37,674 nucleotides of DNA. Source: Acidobacteriota bacterium (GTDB lineage Bacteria; Acidobacteriota; Terriglobia; Bryobacterales; Bryobacteraceae). The position numbers and the translations under genes were made by a program. The stretch covers positions 1-37,674 of the forward strand of contig VFZO01000027.1 of assembly GCA_016871155.1 (NCBI GenBank). Direction: 5' to 3'. The notes beneath the pieces were generated by a model. That model did no database searches and had not been told where the DNA came from. It saw only the letters and a program-made list of their open reading frames with translations. Below are positions 15,196 to 22,820 of this stretch, one piece after another; position 1 is the stretch's first letter, and each line of letters starts with the position of its first letter.

Positions 15196-16134
15196 TTAAT
15201 CCGAACCCTCCGCCAACAGCGCTCCCCAGTGGAACCCGGCTCCGAAGGCCGCGAAACAAAGCGCTTCTCCCGGCGCGAGCTTGTGCGTGTGCGACCATTC
15301 GGCCGCCGCGATCAGCATCGATGCCGACGACGTGTTGCCGAAGTTCCGGATGTTCGAGTAGAACTTGTCCTCGGCCACTTCCAGCGCCTGCGCTACGCGC
15401 GCGATCAGATTCTGATTCGCCTGGTGCATCAGAAACACGGCGACATCGGCCGCCTTCCGGCCTTGCTGCTCCAGCAGTTGGGCGATCGCGCGCGGAATCT
15501 TCCGGGACGCCTGCAGAATCACGCTGCGCCCGTTCATTTCAATCGGCGATTCGAACGGCAGTTTCAGGTCGTCGGAGTAGGCGCCATCGGTATAGAGCCC
15601 ACAGTCGACAACTTTCGCGAAGCCTTCGGTCGGGTGCACCAAACAGGCGCCGGCCCCGTCCCCGAACAGAATCGCGACGCCCCGTTCCATCGGCTCCCGG
15701 TTCACGATCTTGGACATCTTCTCGGCGCCGATGACAAGAATCGGGCCGAGCCCTTCGCACAAACGGGACGCCAGCGAGATACCGAACAGCGTGCCGGCGC
15801 TGGCCATGGGTACGTCGAGCGACGGCGTCGCCGCGAGACCAAGCTTGGAGGCGACCGAAGCGGCCGGCCCGGGAAACTGCCGGTCCCAGGATCCGGAGGA
15901 AACGACGATCATTCCCAGGTCGGACGCCTTCATTTTCGCCCGTTGCAGGCAGTCCTCGGCCGCGCGCAGCGCCAGGTCGACCACCGACTCGTCTTCGCGG
16001 GCGAAGCGGCGCTCGTCGATTCCGGAGACATTGCGGATCCACTCGGCGTCACAGCCCACCCGCGCGCCGATCTCTTCGTTACTCACGACCCGCTCGGGCA
16101 GGTAGGAGCCAAATGCTTTTAGGAACGCGTTCAG
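15196..16134 (-). CDS. FabH-like ketoacyl-ACP synthase III homologue with Ser in place of the active Cys; CTG start
   Basis: KAS III fold protein, 312 residues from the proposed start. Seen: GSYLPERV, EWIRNVSGIDERR, a nucleophile region LDVPMASAGTLFGIS, FGDGAGACLV, MHQANQN (His237) and NFGNTSSAS (Asn267). The nucleophile position, where FabH has ACAG or ACSG, reads ASAG, with Ser112. His and Asn are intact, so the protein may be an acyltransferase, as in DpsC of anthracycline synthesis, which also carries Ser. Start: ATG is absent; GTG 16086 would remove the first beta strand (FLKAFGSYLP). CTG at 16134-16132 restores it, overlaps the ACP stop (CTGA), and has GAGGAG 8 bases upstream. Third gene of the SGNH-ACP-KAS cassette. 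Confidence 0.85.
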   Translation of the reverse strand: MNAFLKAFGSYLPERVVSNEEIGARVGCDAEWIRNVSGIDERRFAREDESVVDLALRAAEDCLQRAKMKASDLGMIVVSSGSWDRQFPGPAASVASKLGLAATPSLDVPMASAGTLFGISLASRLCEGLGPILVIGAEKMSKIVNREPMERGVAILFGDGAGACLVHPTEGFAKVVDCGLYTDGAYSDDLKLPFESPIEMNGRSVILQASRKIPRAIAQLLEQQGRKAADVAVFLMHQANQNLIARVAQALEVAEDKFYSNIRNFGNTSSASMLIAAAEWSHTHKLAPGEALCFAAFGAGFHWGALLAEGSD

Positions 16135-16367
16135 TGGGAGTGCTCCTCAAGATACCGTTCGATGCGTTCGATGGAATCGAACTTGCGTGGCGCAAGATCG
16201 GCGTCTGGAATTTTTACCCCGAAGGACTTTTCCAGTTCACCCACCATGTCGGGCAGTGCAAACGAATCCAGCAGCCCGGAGTCGAACAACGACTCGTCCG
16301 GCGCCGGCGACAATGGCTTGCCCGATACCTTTTGCACGATTTCCAAGATTTTTGCCCGCCTGTCCAT
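16131..16367 (-). CDS. Acyl carrier protein (phosphopantetheine carrier)
   Basis: A 78-residue carrier protein. Seen: three-helix ACP pattern with the attachment Ser35 in GLLDSFALPDMVGELEKSFG; acidic overall. The LLDS form with Phe after the Ser and the DMVGELE helix resemble DltC-like and stand-alone carriers more than fatty-acid ACP (usually DSLD). It starts 5 bases after the SGNH hydrolase stop and overlaps the KAS III homologue by CTGA. It therefore most likely presents an acyl group to, or accepts one from, that enzyme. The acyl group is unknown. Confidence 0.9.
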   Translation of the reverse strand: MDRRAKILEIVQKVSGKPLSPAPDESLFDSGLLDSFALPDMVGELEKSFGVKIPDADLAPRKFDSIERIERYLEEHSH

Positions 16368-16372
16368 AGTTC

Positions 16373-17758
16373 CTATTCGTTCGTCGCCGCTGGAGCCGCG
16401 AGCGCGGCCGTCTTCGGCTCCATGGTTTCCTGCCGCACGCGTGCGAAGGTCGCGTATTGCCCGATCAATTCCTTATACAACGCGGCGCCCAGCAGGCGAT
16501 ACCCTGGGCCGGTGAAATGCACAAAATCGCCCTGCGCCATGCCCGCGTAAACCCACTGGCGCATGGCGCCCTTGCCGCCCATCCGCTCGCGAATATCCCA
16601 AAAAGCCGCGCCACGTTCCTTTGCGGCGGCCCGTTGCGCCTCCAGAATCAGATCGATCTTCTCGTGCGGCGCCCAGCCGGCCCGCGTCCGGATGTGGTGG
16701 TCCGGCGGGCCGATCACCAGGATGGATGCCGCCGGCGCGAGCCGCCGGTACTTGTCCAACAGCGCGGCGAACATGTTTCGATAGGACTCAAACGTCCAAT
16801 CCTTGTTGCGCGCTTCGTTGGTCCCATACGCCAGCACGATCAGGGCTGGCGGGCGGTCCTGATAGATAGGCTCCAGCCCCGCGTCTTCCCATTTGTGGAC
16901 AATCGAAGCCTGTGCGCCGTTGATACCCATCATCTCCCAGGTCACTCCACGGGTGTTTTCCGTGACCCATCCGAACAGGCGAACCGGTTTGCGGTCGACC
17001 GTACGGGCGCTCAACAGATGGGTTCCGGGTACGAGCCGCAATTTCACGCACATCGGCCCGGCCGGTCCGTCTGTCGAGACGGTTTCGATCAACTCGCCGT
17101 TGTCGCTCAATTCGACCCGGCCGCCATCGGGTTGCCGGAGGTAGTGAAATTCGGCGTGCTCCAGCTCCGTTTGCAGATTTACCATTTCACCGGGCCGCTC
17201 GGTGGACATGCTAACGCCGGATAAGCCGTAGAGCCCGTCGCCGCCCCGGCCGTTCAAACCGTCGCTGTACCAGCCTTTCGAGCTGTAGTTTTTCAGGTCT
17301 AGGCGCCGGTAGCCGTTCCAGGGCCGCCCGGCATGGGAAAACCCGTTGCCGCCGTCGCCGAAGCGCGCCTGCATCAAATAACGGAGGGTCCCAGACCACT
17401 CGTCGGCCGCCGTATGCGAATCCCCATAGTGGTAAACCCGGAGTACGCCGCTCGGTTGGCCGGTCTGCATCCGGTAGAGCTGCTCGAAAAAGGGAACGAG
17501 GGCGGCCGGATTCTCCATAATGCCCGGCACATCCAGCCACTTGGCCACCGCATCATTGGCTGCTGCGCGAACCACGGGTGTCGTTATGGGTGTCCGGGCC
17601 ACGATTCGGCGGGCACGGGCCGGAGCCTTCTTCTTCACCGGCTTTTTGGCCGCGGCCAGCGGCTTGCGCGGAGGCGCAGCGAACAGCACCGCCAGGCCGG
17701 CGAAGGCAGTCAGCGAGATAGCGGCAAGGAAACGCATCCTGGGTAGCGGCGCTTTCAT
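16373..17758 (-). CDS. Exported SGNH/GDSL-family hydrolase
   Basis: A 461-residue exported protein. Seen: hydrophobic leader (about residues 8-28, MRFLAAISLTAFAGLAVLFA), a Lys/Arg/Ala/Pro-rich linker (31-65), then an SGNH domain with block I VYHYGDSHTA (Ser114), block III YGTNEARN (Asn314) and block V GDFVHFTGPGY (Asp411, His414). A beta-rich insert lies between blocks I and III. The catalytic Ser-Asp-His set is complete. This two-part SGNH type acts on acyl groups of cell-envelope glycans or lipids. It starts the SGNH-ACP-KAS cassette and is divergent from the SMP-30 gene with 54 bases between. The start could also be M8, which trims only the leader. Confidence 0.88.
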   Translation of the reverse strand: MKAPLPRMRFLAAISLTAFAGLAVLFAAPPRKPLAAAKKPVKKKAPARARRIVARTPITTPVVRAAANDAVAKWLDVPGIMENPAALVPFFEQLYRMQTGQPSGVLRVYHYGDSHTAADEWSGTLRYLMQARFGDGGNGFSHAGRPWNGYRRLDLKNYSSKGWYSDGLNGRGGDGLYGLSGVSMSTERPGEMVNLQTELEHAEFHYLRQPDGGRVELSDNGELIETVSTDGPAGPMCVKLRLVPGTHLLSARTVDRKPVRLFGWVTENTRGVTWEMMGINGAQASIVHKWEDAGLEPIYQDRPPALIVLAYGTNEARNKDWTFESYRNMFAALLDKYRRLAPAASILVIGPPDHHIRTRAGWAPHEKIDLILEAQRAAAKERGAAFWDIRERMGGKGAMRQWVYAGMAQGDFVHFTGPGYRLLGAALYKELIGQYATFARVRQETMEPKTAALAAPAATNE

Positions 17759-17812
17759 TGTCTCAAACTTCCAAACCGCCGGGTTTCCGGTCCGCTGTAG
17801 TATGAATGGACC

Positions 17813-18748
17813 ATGCGACTATCAATCCTTCTTATCGGCGCCTGCGGGCTCTTTGCCGCGGAGCCAGAAAACCTGGGAAGCGTCGGCGCAGGCGAGGGAC
17901 CAGCCTGGAGCCCGGCCGGAGAGCTGTACTTTACCGGTGGCGGCAAGATTTCCCGAAGGGTAGCCGACGGGTCGGTCTCGGTGTTTCGGGAAGCGCCGGG
18001 CGGCGCCAATGGCCTGCTTTTCGACTTCGAAGGCCGCCTGGTGGCCTGCGAACCGCGCGCCGGGCGGGTGACGCGAACAGAAAAGGACGGGTCGATTACA
18101 ATCCTGGCGGACCGGTTCGAAGGGAAAAAATTTAATTCTCCCAACGACTTGACCATTGACTCGCGGGGCCGGATCTACTTCTCCGATCCCCGTTACGGGT
18201 CTCGCGACGGCATGGAGCTTGCGGTCGAAGGCGTCTACCGGATCGATGCGCCGGGCAAGGTGGCCCAGGTTTTGGGAGCGGAGGTAGAGCGCGCCAACGG
18301 CGTCCTGGTCTCCCCGGACGACCGCTACCTGTATGTCGCCGACAACAATAACAACAAGATCGGAGGGGCGCGCAAGCTATGGCGGTTTTCGCTGCGCGCC
18401 GATGGGGGGGTGGTGGCTTCGAGCAGGAAGCTCATCTATGACTGGAAGGACGGTCGCGGACCGGATGGCGTCAAGATGGACATGGAAGGCCGGTTGTTCG
18501 TCGCGGGCGGCCTAAACAAGTCCCACCTTCCCTACGAAACGGCGGATCGCTTTAAGGGCGGCATTTACGTGCTATCCGCCGCCGGAAAGCTGCTCCGGTT
18601 CGTTCCGGTCCCGGTGGATGAGGTGACCAACTGCGCCTTCGGCGGGACGGACCGAAAGACGCTGTTCATCACCGCCGGTGGGACCCTCTGGCGATTACCG
18701 GTGGATACAGCCGGCTGGGTTACTGCGCCTCGGCCAACTGGCCGATGA
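17813..18748 (+). CDS. Secreted SMP-30/gluconolactonase-like beta-propeller
   Basis: A 311-residue six-bladed propeller lactonase. Seen: signal peptide MRLSILLIGACGLFAA, then GAGEGPAWSPAGELYFT (metal Glu), KFNSPNDLTIDSRGRIYFSDP (metal Asn), and GRGPDGVKMDMEGRLFVA (metal Asp). These are the usual divalent-metal ligands of SMP-30/gluconolactonase, so a periplasmic sugar lactonase is likely. It could supply aldonic acids to sugar breakdown, but no pathway partner is adjacent. The 3' end overlaps the convergent glycine-zipper gene by 29 bases. Confidence 0.9.
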   Translation: MRLSILLIGACGLFAAEPENLGSVGAGEGPAWSPAGELYFTGGGKISRRVADGSVSVFREAPGGANGLLFDFEGRLVACEPRAGRVTRTEKDGSITILADRFEGKKFNSPNDLTIDSRGRIYFSDPRYGSRDGMELAVEGVYRIDAPGKVAQVLGAEVERANGVLVSPDDRYLYVADNNNNKIGGARKLWRFSLRADGGVVASSRKLIYDWKDGRGPDGVKMDMEGRLFVAGGLNKSHLPYETADRFKGGIYVLSAAGKLLRFVPVPVDEVTNCAFGGTDRKTLFITAGGTLWRLPVDTAGWVTAPRPTGR

Positions 18749-19037
18749 ACTCGGCGATCTTCTTCGGGTCCGCCGGTTCGCCAGCGGTCTCGCCTTTCTT
18801 CTTTGAAACCTGATCGAAAATCAGGCCGGCGACACCGCCGATGGCCGCGCCGATCATTGCGCCCTTCGCGCGGTTGTCCTTGGAGACGGCCGCGCCTATG
18901 GCGGCCCCCGCCGCGGCGGCGGTCCCGATAACGGTGGCCCGTTTTTCAGCGGAGCGTTCCTTGTTTTCAACCGGCTTGTCTTCCTGTCCGAAAACCAGGG
19001 AACCGGCGAGCGTGGCGACGAGGAGCAGTTTTTTCAT
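18720..19037 (-). CDS. Exported glycine-zipper protein
   Basis: A 105-residue protein with signal peptide MKKLLLVATLAGSLVFGQ and a glycine-zipper helix pair (TAAAAGAAIGAAVSK, then KGAMIGAAIGGVAGLIFDQ), the pattern of YMGG-like/OmpA-associated zipper proteins. They insert in or lie at the outer membrane; the function is usually unknown. ATG 19037 is chosen because GGAGG lies 8 bases upstream on the minus strand and it gives a clean signal peptide; the longer frame to 19067 has no such site. It follows the TIGR03437 gene by 50 bases on the same strand. Confidence 0.8.
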   Translation of the reverse strand: MKKLLLVATLAGSLVFGQEDKPVENKERSAEKRATVIGTAAAAGAAIGAAVSKDNRAKGAMIGAAIGGVAGLIFDQVSKKKGETAGEPADPKKIAEFIGQLAEAQ

Positions 19038-19087
19038 GGCGTTGGCCTCCATGCGAATAGATGCCACAGCGCCGGGACTGTTACAGC

Positions 19088-20758
19088 CTACTTAATATGA
19101 ATGGTCACCCCGGCCTGGCTGGCGGCGGTCCCGAGACGGACGGTGAGCGGAACGGCTTTCCCCACCGGGACGTTTTCCGGCAGTTTGGCGTTGATCTGCA
19201 GAATTCCGGCCACCAGACCGGGTGAAGCGCCGGCGTACAGGACTTCGGCGGTCACTTCGCCCACCCGGACTGCGACATCGGGAACACTGAACCGCGAAGC
19301 GGCTTGCGGAATGAGCCCATCGGGTGGAATTGGGAGGGAGGGTCCCAAGCCTGTGACGTAGAAAACAAGAATGTCGCCCTTCGACGCGGGATTCTTGTCG
19401 GAGTTCAACGCGACATCCCCTTTCGTCAGGTTGTATTGAATGGCGGCCGCCTGGCCGGCCCCTGCCCCGGTTACCGTGAAGATGCCCGGTGAGGCCGGCA
19501 CCGCGGCAAGGCTCACCGGTTCGGAAAAAACGTCGTTGTATTCAACACGAAGCTGGAATGGCGACTGCGTGTCCATCACATTCGGCAGAGCGACCGACAC
19601 CTGGCGCGGGGACGTATAAATGATAGGCAAGGGTAGGGTATCGAGCAGCACCCGCGTGCCCCCCAGCGTAGTTGGGACCTGTGGCCGCGAGTTGTCGAAG
19701 ACGGTTAGCGTCTCCGGTCCCAGGCCAGTTCCGTACAGCGTGACAACCGTGCCGGGCGCGAAGCCCCCCGCCGCCTGGGACGCACTGTTGACGACCGCTC
19801 CGAGAATCGGACCCGGCGGCATGACGTGCAGTGCCACTGGCGCGGCCGCGCCTCCCCCGGGGTCGGGATTCGAGACGGTCAGGATGACGGTTCCGGGATT
19901 TGCGAGGAAACTCGATGGAATCACTACGGTCATGGCGTTCGCGCCGAGCACATCGGCCTTCAGCGCCGTTGTGCCGATGCGGACCAAGGTGTTGGGGAAG
20001 AACCCGCCGCCGTTTACGGTCAGGGTGAGATCCGGAGAACCGCGGGTCACCCGTTGCGGCCAGATCCCGGACACCGACGGTTCGCCCGGCTGAATCACCA
20101 GGTTGACCGTTAACGGCGTGGACTTGGTTACGGCGTCCGCCGAGGAAATCACAGCCGTTCCCTTATAAGTTCCAGGGACCAGGCCGGTGGGGTCGACGCT
20201 GAGGGTAAGTGGCGTTCGAAAGCCCGGAAAAACCGCGCCGGACGAAGGAGAGATCCGGAGCCACTTGGTCCCGGTCACGGCAGCGGAAAACGACAGCAGG
20301 CCACCCGTAGTTGTCAAAAAAGTCTGCACCGGTTCGGGGCGAGGCGCATCCAGACGGTGACTGACGGAGAACGACGTGTGGGAGGACCGTATATCGGATG
20401 GCGCTCCCCGCACGGTGAGCGTGACAGGCACGGTCACCGGTTCGCCGCTGGCGTCGGAGCTCAGCGTGATGGCCTCGCTATAGACCCCGATGGGCAGCGT
20501 AGATGGGTTGACGGCGACGCGGACGGTGAGCGGCGTGCTACCGGACACGGGGGAGAGAATCAGCCAGCGGCTGCCACCCGAGCGGACCGTAACGGGCAAA
20601 GCCACGTTGCCGGACGGCGGCGTGACGGCGAGGGATTGTGTTGCTGGGATGGTAGGCGCACCCTCTTGAAAGGCGTACGTCAGCAGCGCTGGAGACACCT
20701 TTACTGCAGGCGCCGCCGTGACCAACACTGTCGACACAAGAGCCAACCGGAACCGCAC
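19088..20758 (-). CDS. Exported Solibacter-type (TIGR03437) protein with Ig-like repeats
   Basis: A 556-residue exported protein. Seen: short N-terminal leader (MRFRLALVSTVLVTAAPA), two BACON/Ig-like repeats (about residues 20-120 and 130-225) with the pattern 'WL.ISP.SG..P....V.V.P', an IPT/TIG-like domain (about 228-315), and a C-terminal ~220-residue domain with GAVVNSASQAAGGFAPGTVV, PLPIIYTSPRQVSVALP and VFYVTGLGP. The last is the TIGR03437 domain found in large numbers in Candidatus Solibacter. Function is unknown; the domains suggest surface or periplasmic adhesion or scaffolding. No catalytic motif was found. Confidence 0.85.
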   Translation of the reverse strand: MRFRLALVSTVLVTAAPAVKVSPALLTYAFQEGAPTIPATQSLAVTPPSGNVALPVTVRSGGSRWLILSPVSGSTPLTVRVAVNPSTLPIGVYSEAITLSSDASGEPVTVPVTLTVRGAPSDIRSSHTSFSVSHRLDAPRPEPVQTFLTTTGGLLSFSAAVTGTKWLRISPSSGAVFPGFRTPLTLSVDPTGLVPGTYKGTAVISSADAVTKSTPLTVNLVIQPGEPSVSGIWPQRVTRGSPDLTLTVNGGGFFPNTLVRIGTTALKADVLGANAMTVVIPSSFLANPGTVILTVSNPDPGGGAAAPVALHVMPPGPILGAVVNSASQAAGGFAPGTVVTLYGTGLGPETLTVFDNSRPQVPTTLGGTRVLLDTLPLPIIYTSPRQVSVALPNVMDTQSPFQLRVEYNDVFSEPVSLAAVPASPGIFTVTGAGAGQAAAIQYNLTKGDVALNSDKNPASKGDILVFYVTGLGPSLPIPPDGLIPQAASRFSVPDVAVRVGEVTAEVLYAGASPGLVAGILQINAKLPENVPVGKAVPLTVRLGTAASQAGVTIHIK

Positions 20759-20798
20759 ACTGGCTTATCGACAATGGCGCGTGTGCGAAACAGATCAG

Positions 20799-21620
20799 TT
20801 AATTCTTAATCTCATCGGGGAAAACCGCGTATCCCTTGGGCGGCGCGTACTGCCCTTGCAGGTATTGCAAGCGTTTGCGGAGATGGCGGCTGGCGATCTG
20901 GCGAGGGCCGGGCTCGACGTCGATGTCGCAACAGATACCGTGGAGGTACAGAGTCAGCGTGTCGATGAAGCTGTGGCGGGCGTACTCGCGGAACAGTTTA
21001 GTGTCGCCCCGAATGCCGGACTCCTTATTAAGAAGATTCAGCTTCGCCTTCCAACCCGGCTCGTCGACCTCGCCGTGAACCCGGCCCTTCAGCTCTTCCC
21101 GCAGAATATTTCTGTAGCCTGCGAGCGTCGCTTCCGGTTCGGCGAGGAAGATCAGGCTGGCGATGGAGTAGTAGAAATTATAGTGATAGTCCGAAGAATC
21201 CATGTCGGTGACGCCGAAGACCAGAGCGTGGGCCTCGTGGGGCTTAGACGGCGCCAGGTAGGCGGCCGGTAGATTGACCGTTCGTTCAGGCGGCTCCAAG
21301 GTGATCAGGCACTCGGCGGTGTTGAAATCGTCGGCTTTGCCGTTGCGCTTGGGCGGACTTGGACGTTCCAGGTAGGGCACAAAGAAAAGGGCTACCTTGC
21401 CGATCAGCTTCAGAACGCCAGGCGGGATGGCCTTGACTGGATCGGTAACGTACTCGCGCATCTCCTCGCCGCCGAATGTGACGCCGGAGAGGACGTAAGA
21501 GAAATAGACGTTCTCAACAATCAGGCTGGATTGGAACCGGTCGACGAACTCGGCGAGTCTTATTTTTGTCTTGGGAGGGCCGGTGAGACCGGCGGAGGCA
21601 GGCATTGCTACTTTCCCCAT
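20799..21620 (-). CDS. Conserved-looking protein of unknown function
   Basis: A 273-residue protein I do not recognise. It has no signal peptide; a mildly hydrophobic stretch, GVLKLIGKVALFFVPYL, lies near residue 70, and there is a Cys pair in LYLHGICCDIDVEPG near the C-terminus. The coding call rests on a low-bias amino acid composition, clean start and stop, and its position in an otherwise empty gap between the TIGR03437 gene and lpxB. Start ATG 21620, alternative ATG 21605. The open frame continues upstream into the lpxB gene as a shadow. It diverges from lpxB, with 36 bases between starts. Confidence 0.7.
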   Translation of the reverse strand: MGKVAMPASAGLTGPPKTKIRLAEFVDRFQSSLIVENVYFSYVLSGVTFGGEEMREYVTDPVKAIPPGVLKLIGKVALFFVPYLERPSPPKRNGKADDFNTAECLITLEPPERTVNLPAAYLAPSKPHEAHALVFGVTDMDSSDYHYNFYYSIASLIFLAEPEATLAGYRNILREELKGRVHGEVDEPGWKAKLNLLNKESGIRGDTKLFREYARHSFIDTLTLYLHGICCDIDVEPGPRQIASRHLRKRLQYLQGQYAPPKGYAVFPDEIKN

Positions 21621-21656
21621 TTTATCAGCCAGCGATAGACTGGCTAGTTGGGTTCC

Positions 21657-22799
21657 GTGGATATTTTGATTTCCGCCGGGGAGGCATCGGGCGATTTGTA
21701 CGCCGCGCGCATGGTGGAGGAGTTGCGCGCGCTGCTCCCGCAGGCCCGGTTCTTTGGCTGCGCCGGGCCGCGAATGCGGGCGGCGGGCGTGGAGGCGGTC
21801 GTCGAATCGGAAAGCCTGGCCGTGGTGGGGCTGGTTGAGGTTCTGGAGCATCTCCCCCGAATCTACGGGGAGTTTCGAAAGCTCGTGGCGGCGATGGAGG
21901 CCCGGCGGCCGAGAGTAGCGATTCTCACCGACAGCCCCGATTTCCACTTCCGGGTCGCCAAACAGGCCAAGCGCCGCGGCGTGCCGGTAGCGTATCTGGT
22001 GGCGCCCCAGGTGTGGGCCTGGCGGAAAGGCAGGGTGAAAGCTATGCGGCGGATCATGGATGAGCTTTTTTGCATATTTCCGTTTGAGCCCGAGTGGTTC
22101 GCGCGCCACGGGATGCCGCAGACCACGTTCATCGGCCATCCGCTAGCGTGGATGGCGAAGCCGGCTCTGTCGAGGGACGAATTCTTCGCCCGCCACGGCC
22201 TGGACGCCGCCAAGCCGCTGGTTACGCTATTGCCCGGGAGCCGGACCGGCGAGGTGACGCGGCACCTGCCGCATGTTATCGACGCTGTTCATCAAATTCG
22301 GAAAGAACTGGACGTGTCGGCGGTATTGGCGTCACCCAAGGGCCTATCCCAGCGGTTGACGGATGCGTCAAATTTTCGGGAACGGATTTCCCGGGCATCC
22401 ATCCAATGGATTGAAGGGGAAACATGGGATGCAATCGCCCATGCCAACCTTGCACTTGCCGCCAGTGGCACTGTAGCAATGGAGGCTGCGTTGCTGGGGA
22501 CCCCGATGGTCACCTACTATCGGGTAGCGCCAGTCTCCTGGGCACTGGGCCGGTGGCTCGTGAACGTTCCGTTTTTCACAATGGTGAATCTGGTCGCCGG
22601 ACGGAAGATCGTGCCCGAACTGATGCAAAATGAAGGGGACGGTCCCGGGCTCGCCGCGGCCGCTCTGCAACTCCTGACGGATGAAGCCGCGCAGACGGCT
22701 ATGCGGAGATCGCTCGCCGCCATTGCGGAATCGCTGCGGGGACCGGACGATCCGATTCGCGTGGCCGCAGGCAGGATTTACTCCCGATTCTTGACGTGA
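21657..22799 (+). CDS. lpxB: Lipid-A-disaccharide synthase
   Basis: Joins UDP-2,3-diacylglucosamine and lipid X to form the lipid A disaccharide at the inner membrane. Seen: DILISAGEASGDLYAARMV at the N-terminus, LTDSPDFHFRVAKQAKRRG, LVAPQVWAWRKGRVKAM, FIGHPL and LLPGSRTGEV, all LpxB hallmarks; about 380 residues, normal length. GTG 21657 gives the standard start; TTG 21648 would add three residues. Shows that the organism makes lipid A. No other lpx gene is in the window. Confidence 0.95.
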   Translation: MDILISAGEASGDLYAARMVEELRALLPQARFFGCAGPRMRAAGVEAVVESESLAVVGLVEVLEHLPRIYGEFRKLVAAMEARRPRVAILTDSPDFHFRVAKQAKRRGVPVAYLVAPQVWAWRKGRVKAMRRIMDELFCIFPFEPEWFARHGMPQTTFIGHPLAWMAKPALSRDEFFARHGLDAAKPLVTLLPGSRTGEVTRHLPHVIDAVHQIRKELDVSAVLASPKGLSQRLTDASNFRERISRASIQWIEGETWDAIAHANLALAASGTVAMEAALLGTPMVTYYRVAPVSWALGRWLVNVPFFTMVNLVAGRKIVPELMQNEGDGPGLAAAALQLLTDEAAQTAMRRSLAAIAESLRGPDDPIRVAAGRIYSRFLT

Positions 22800-22820
22800 C
22801 CCAATTTTGAGAGTTCCTAC

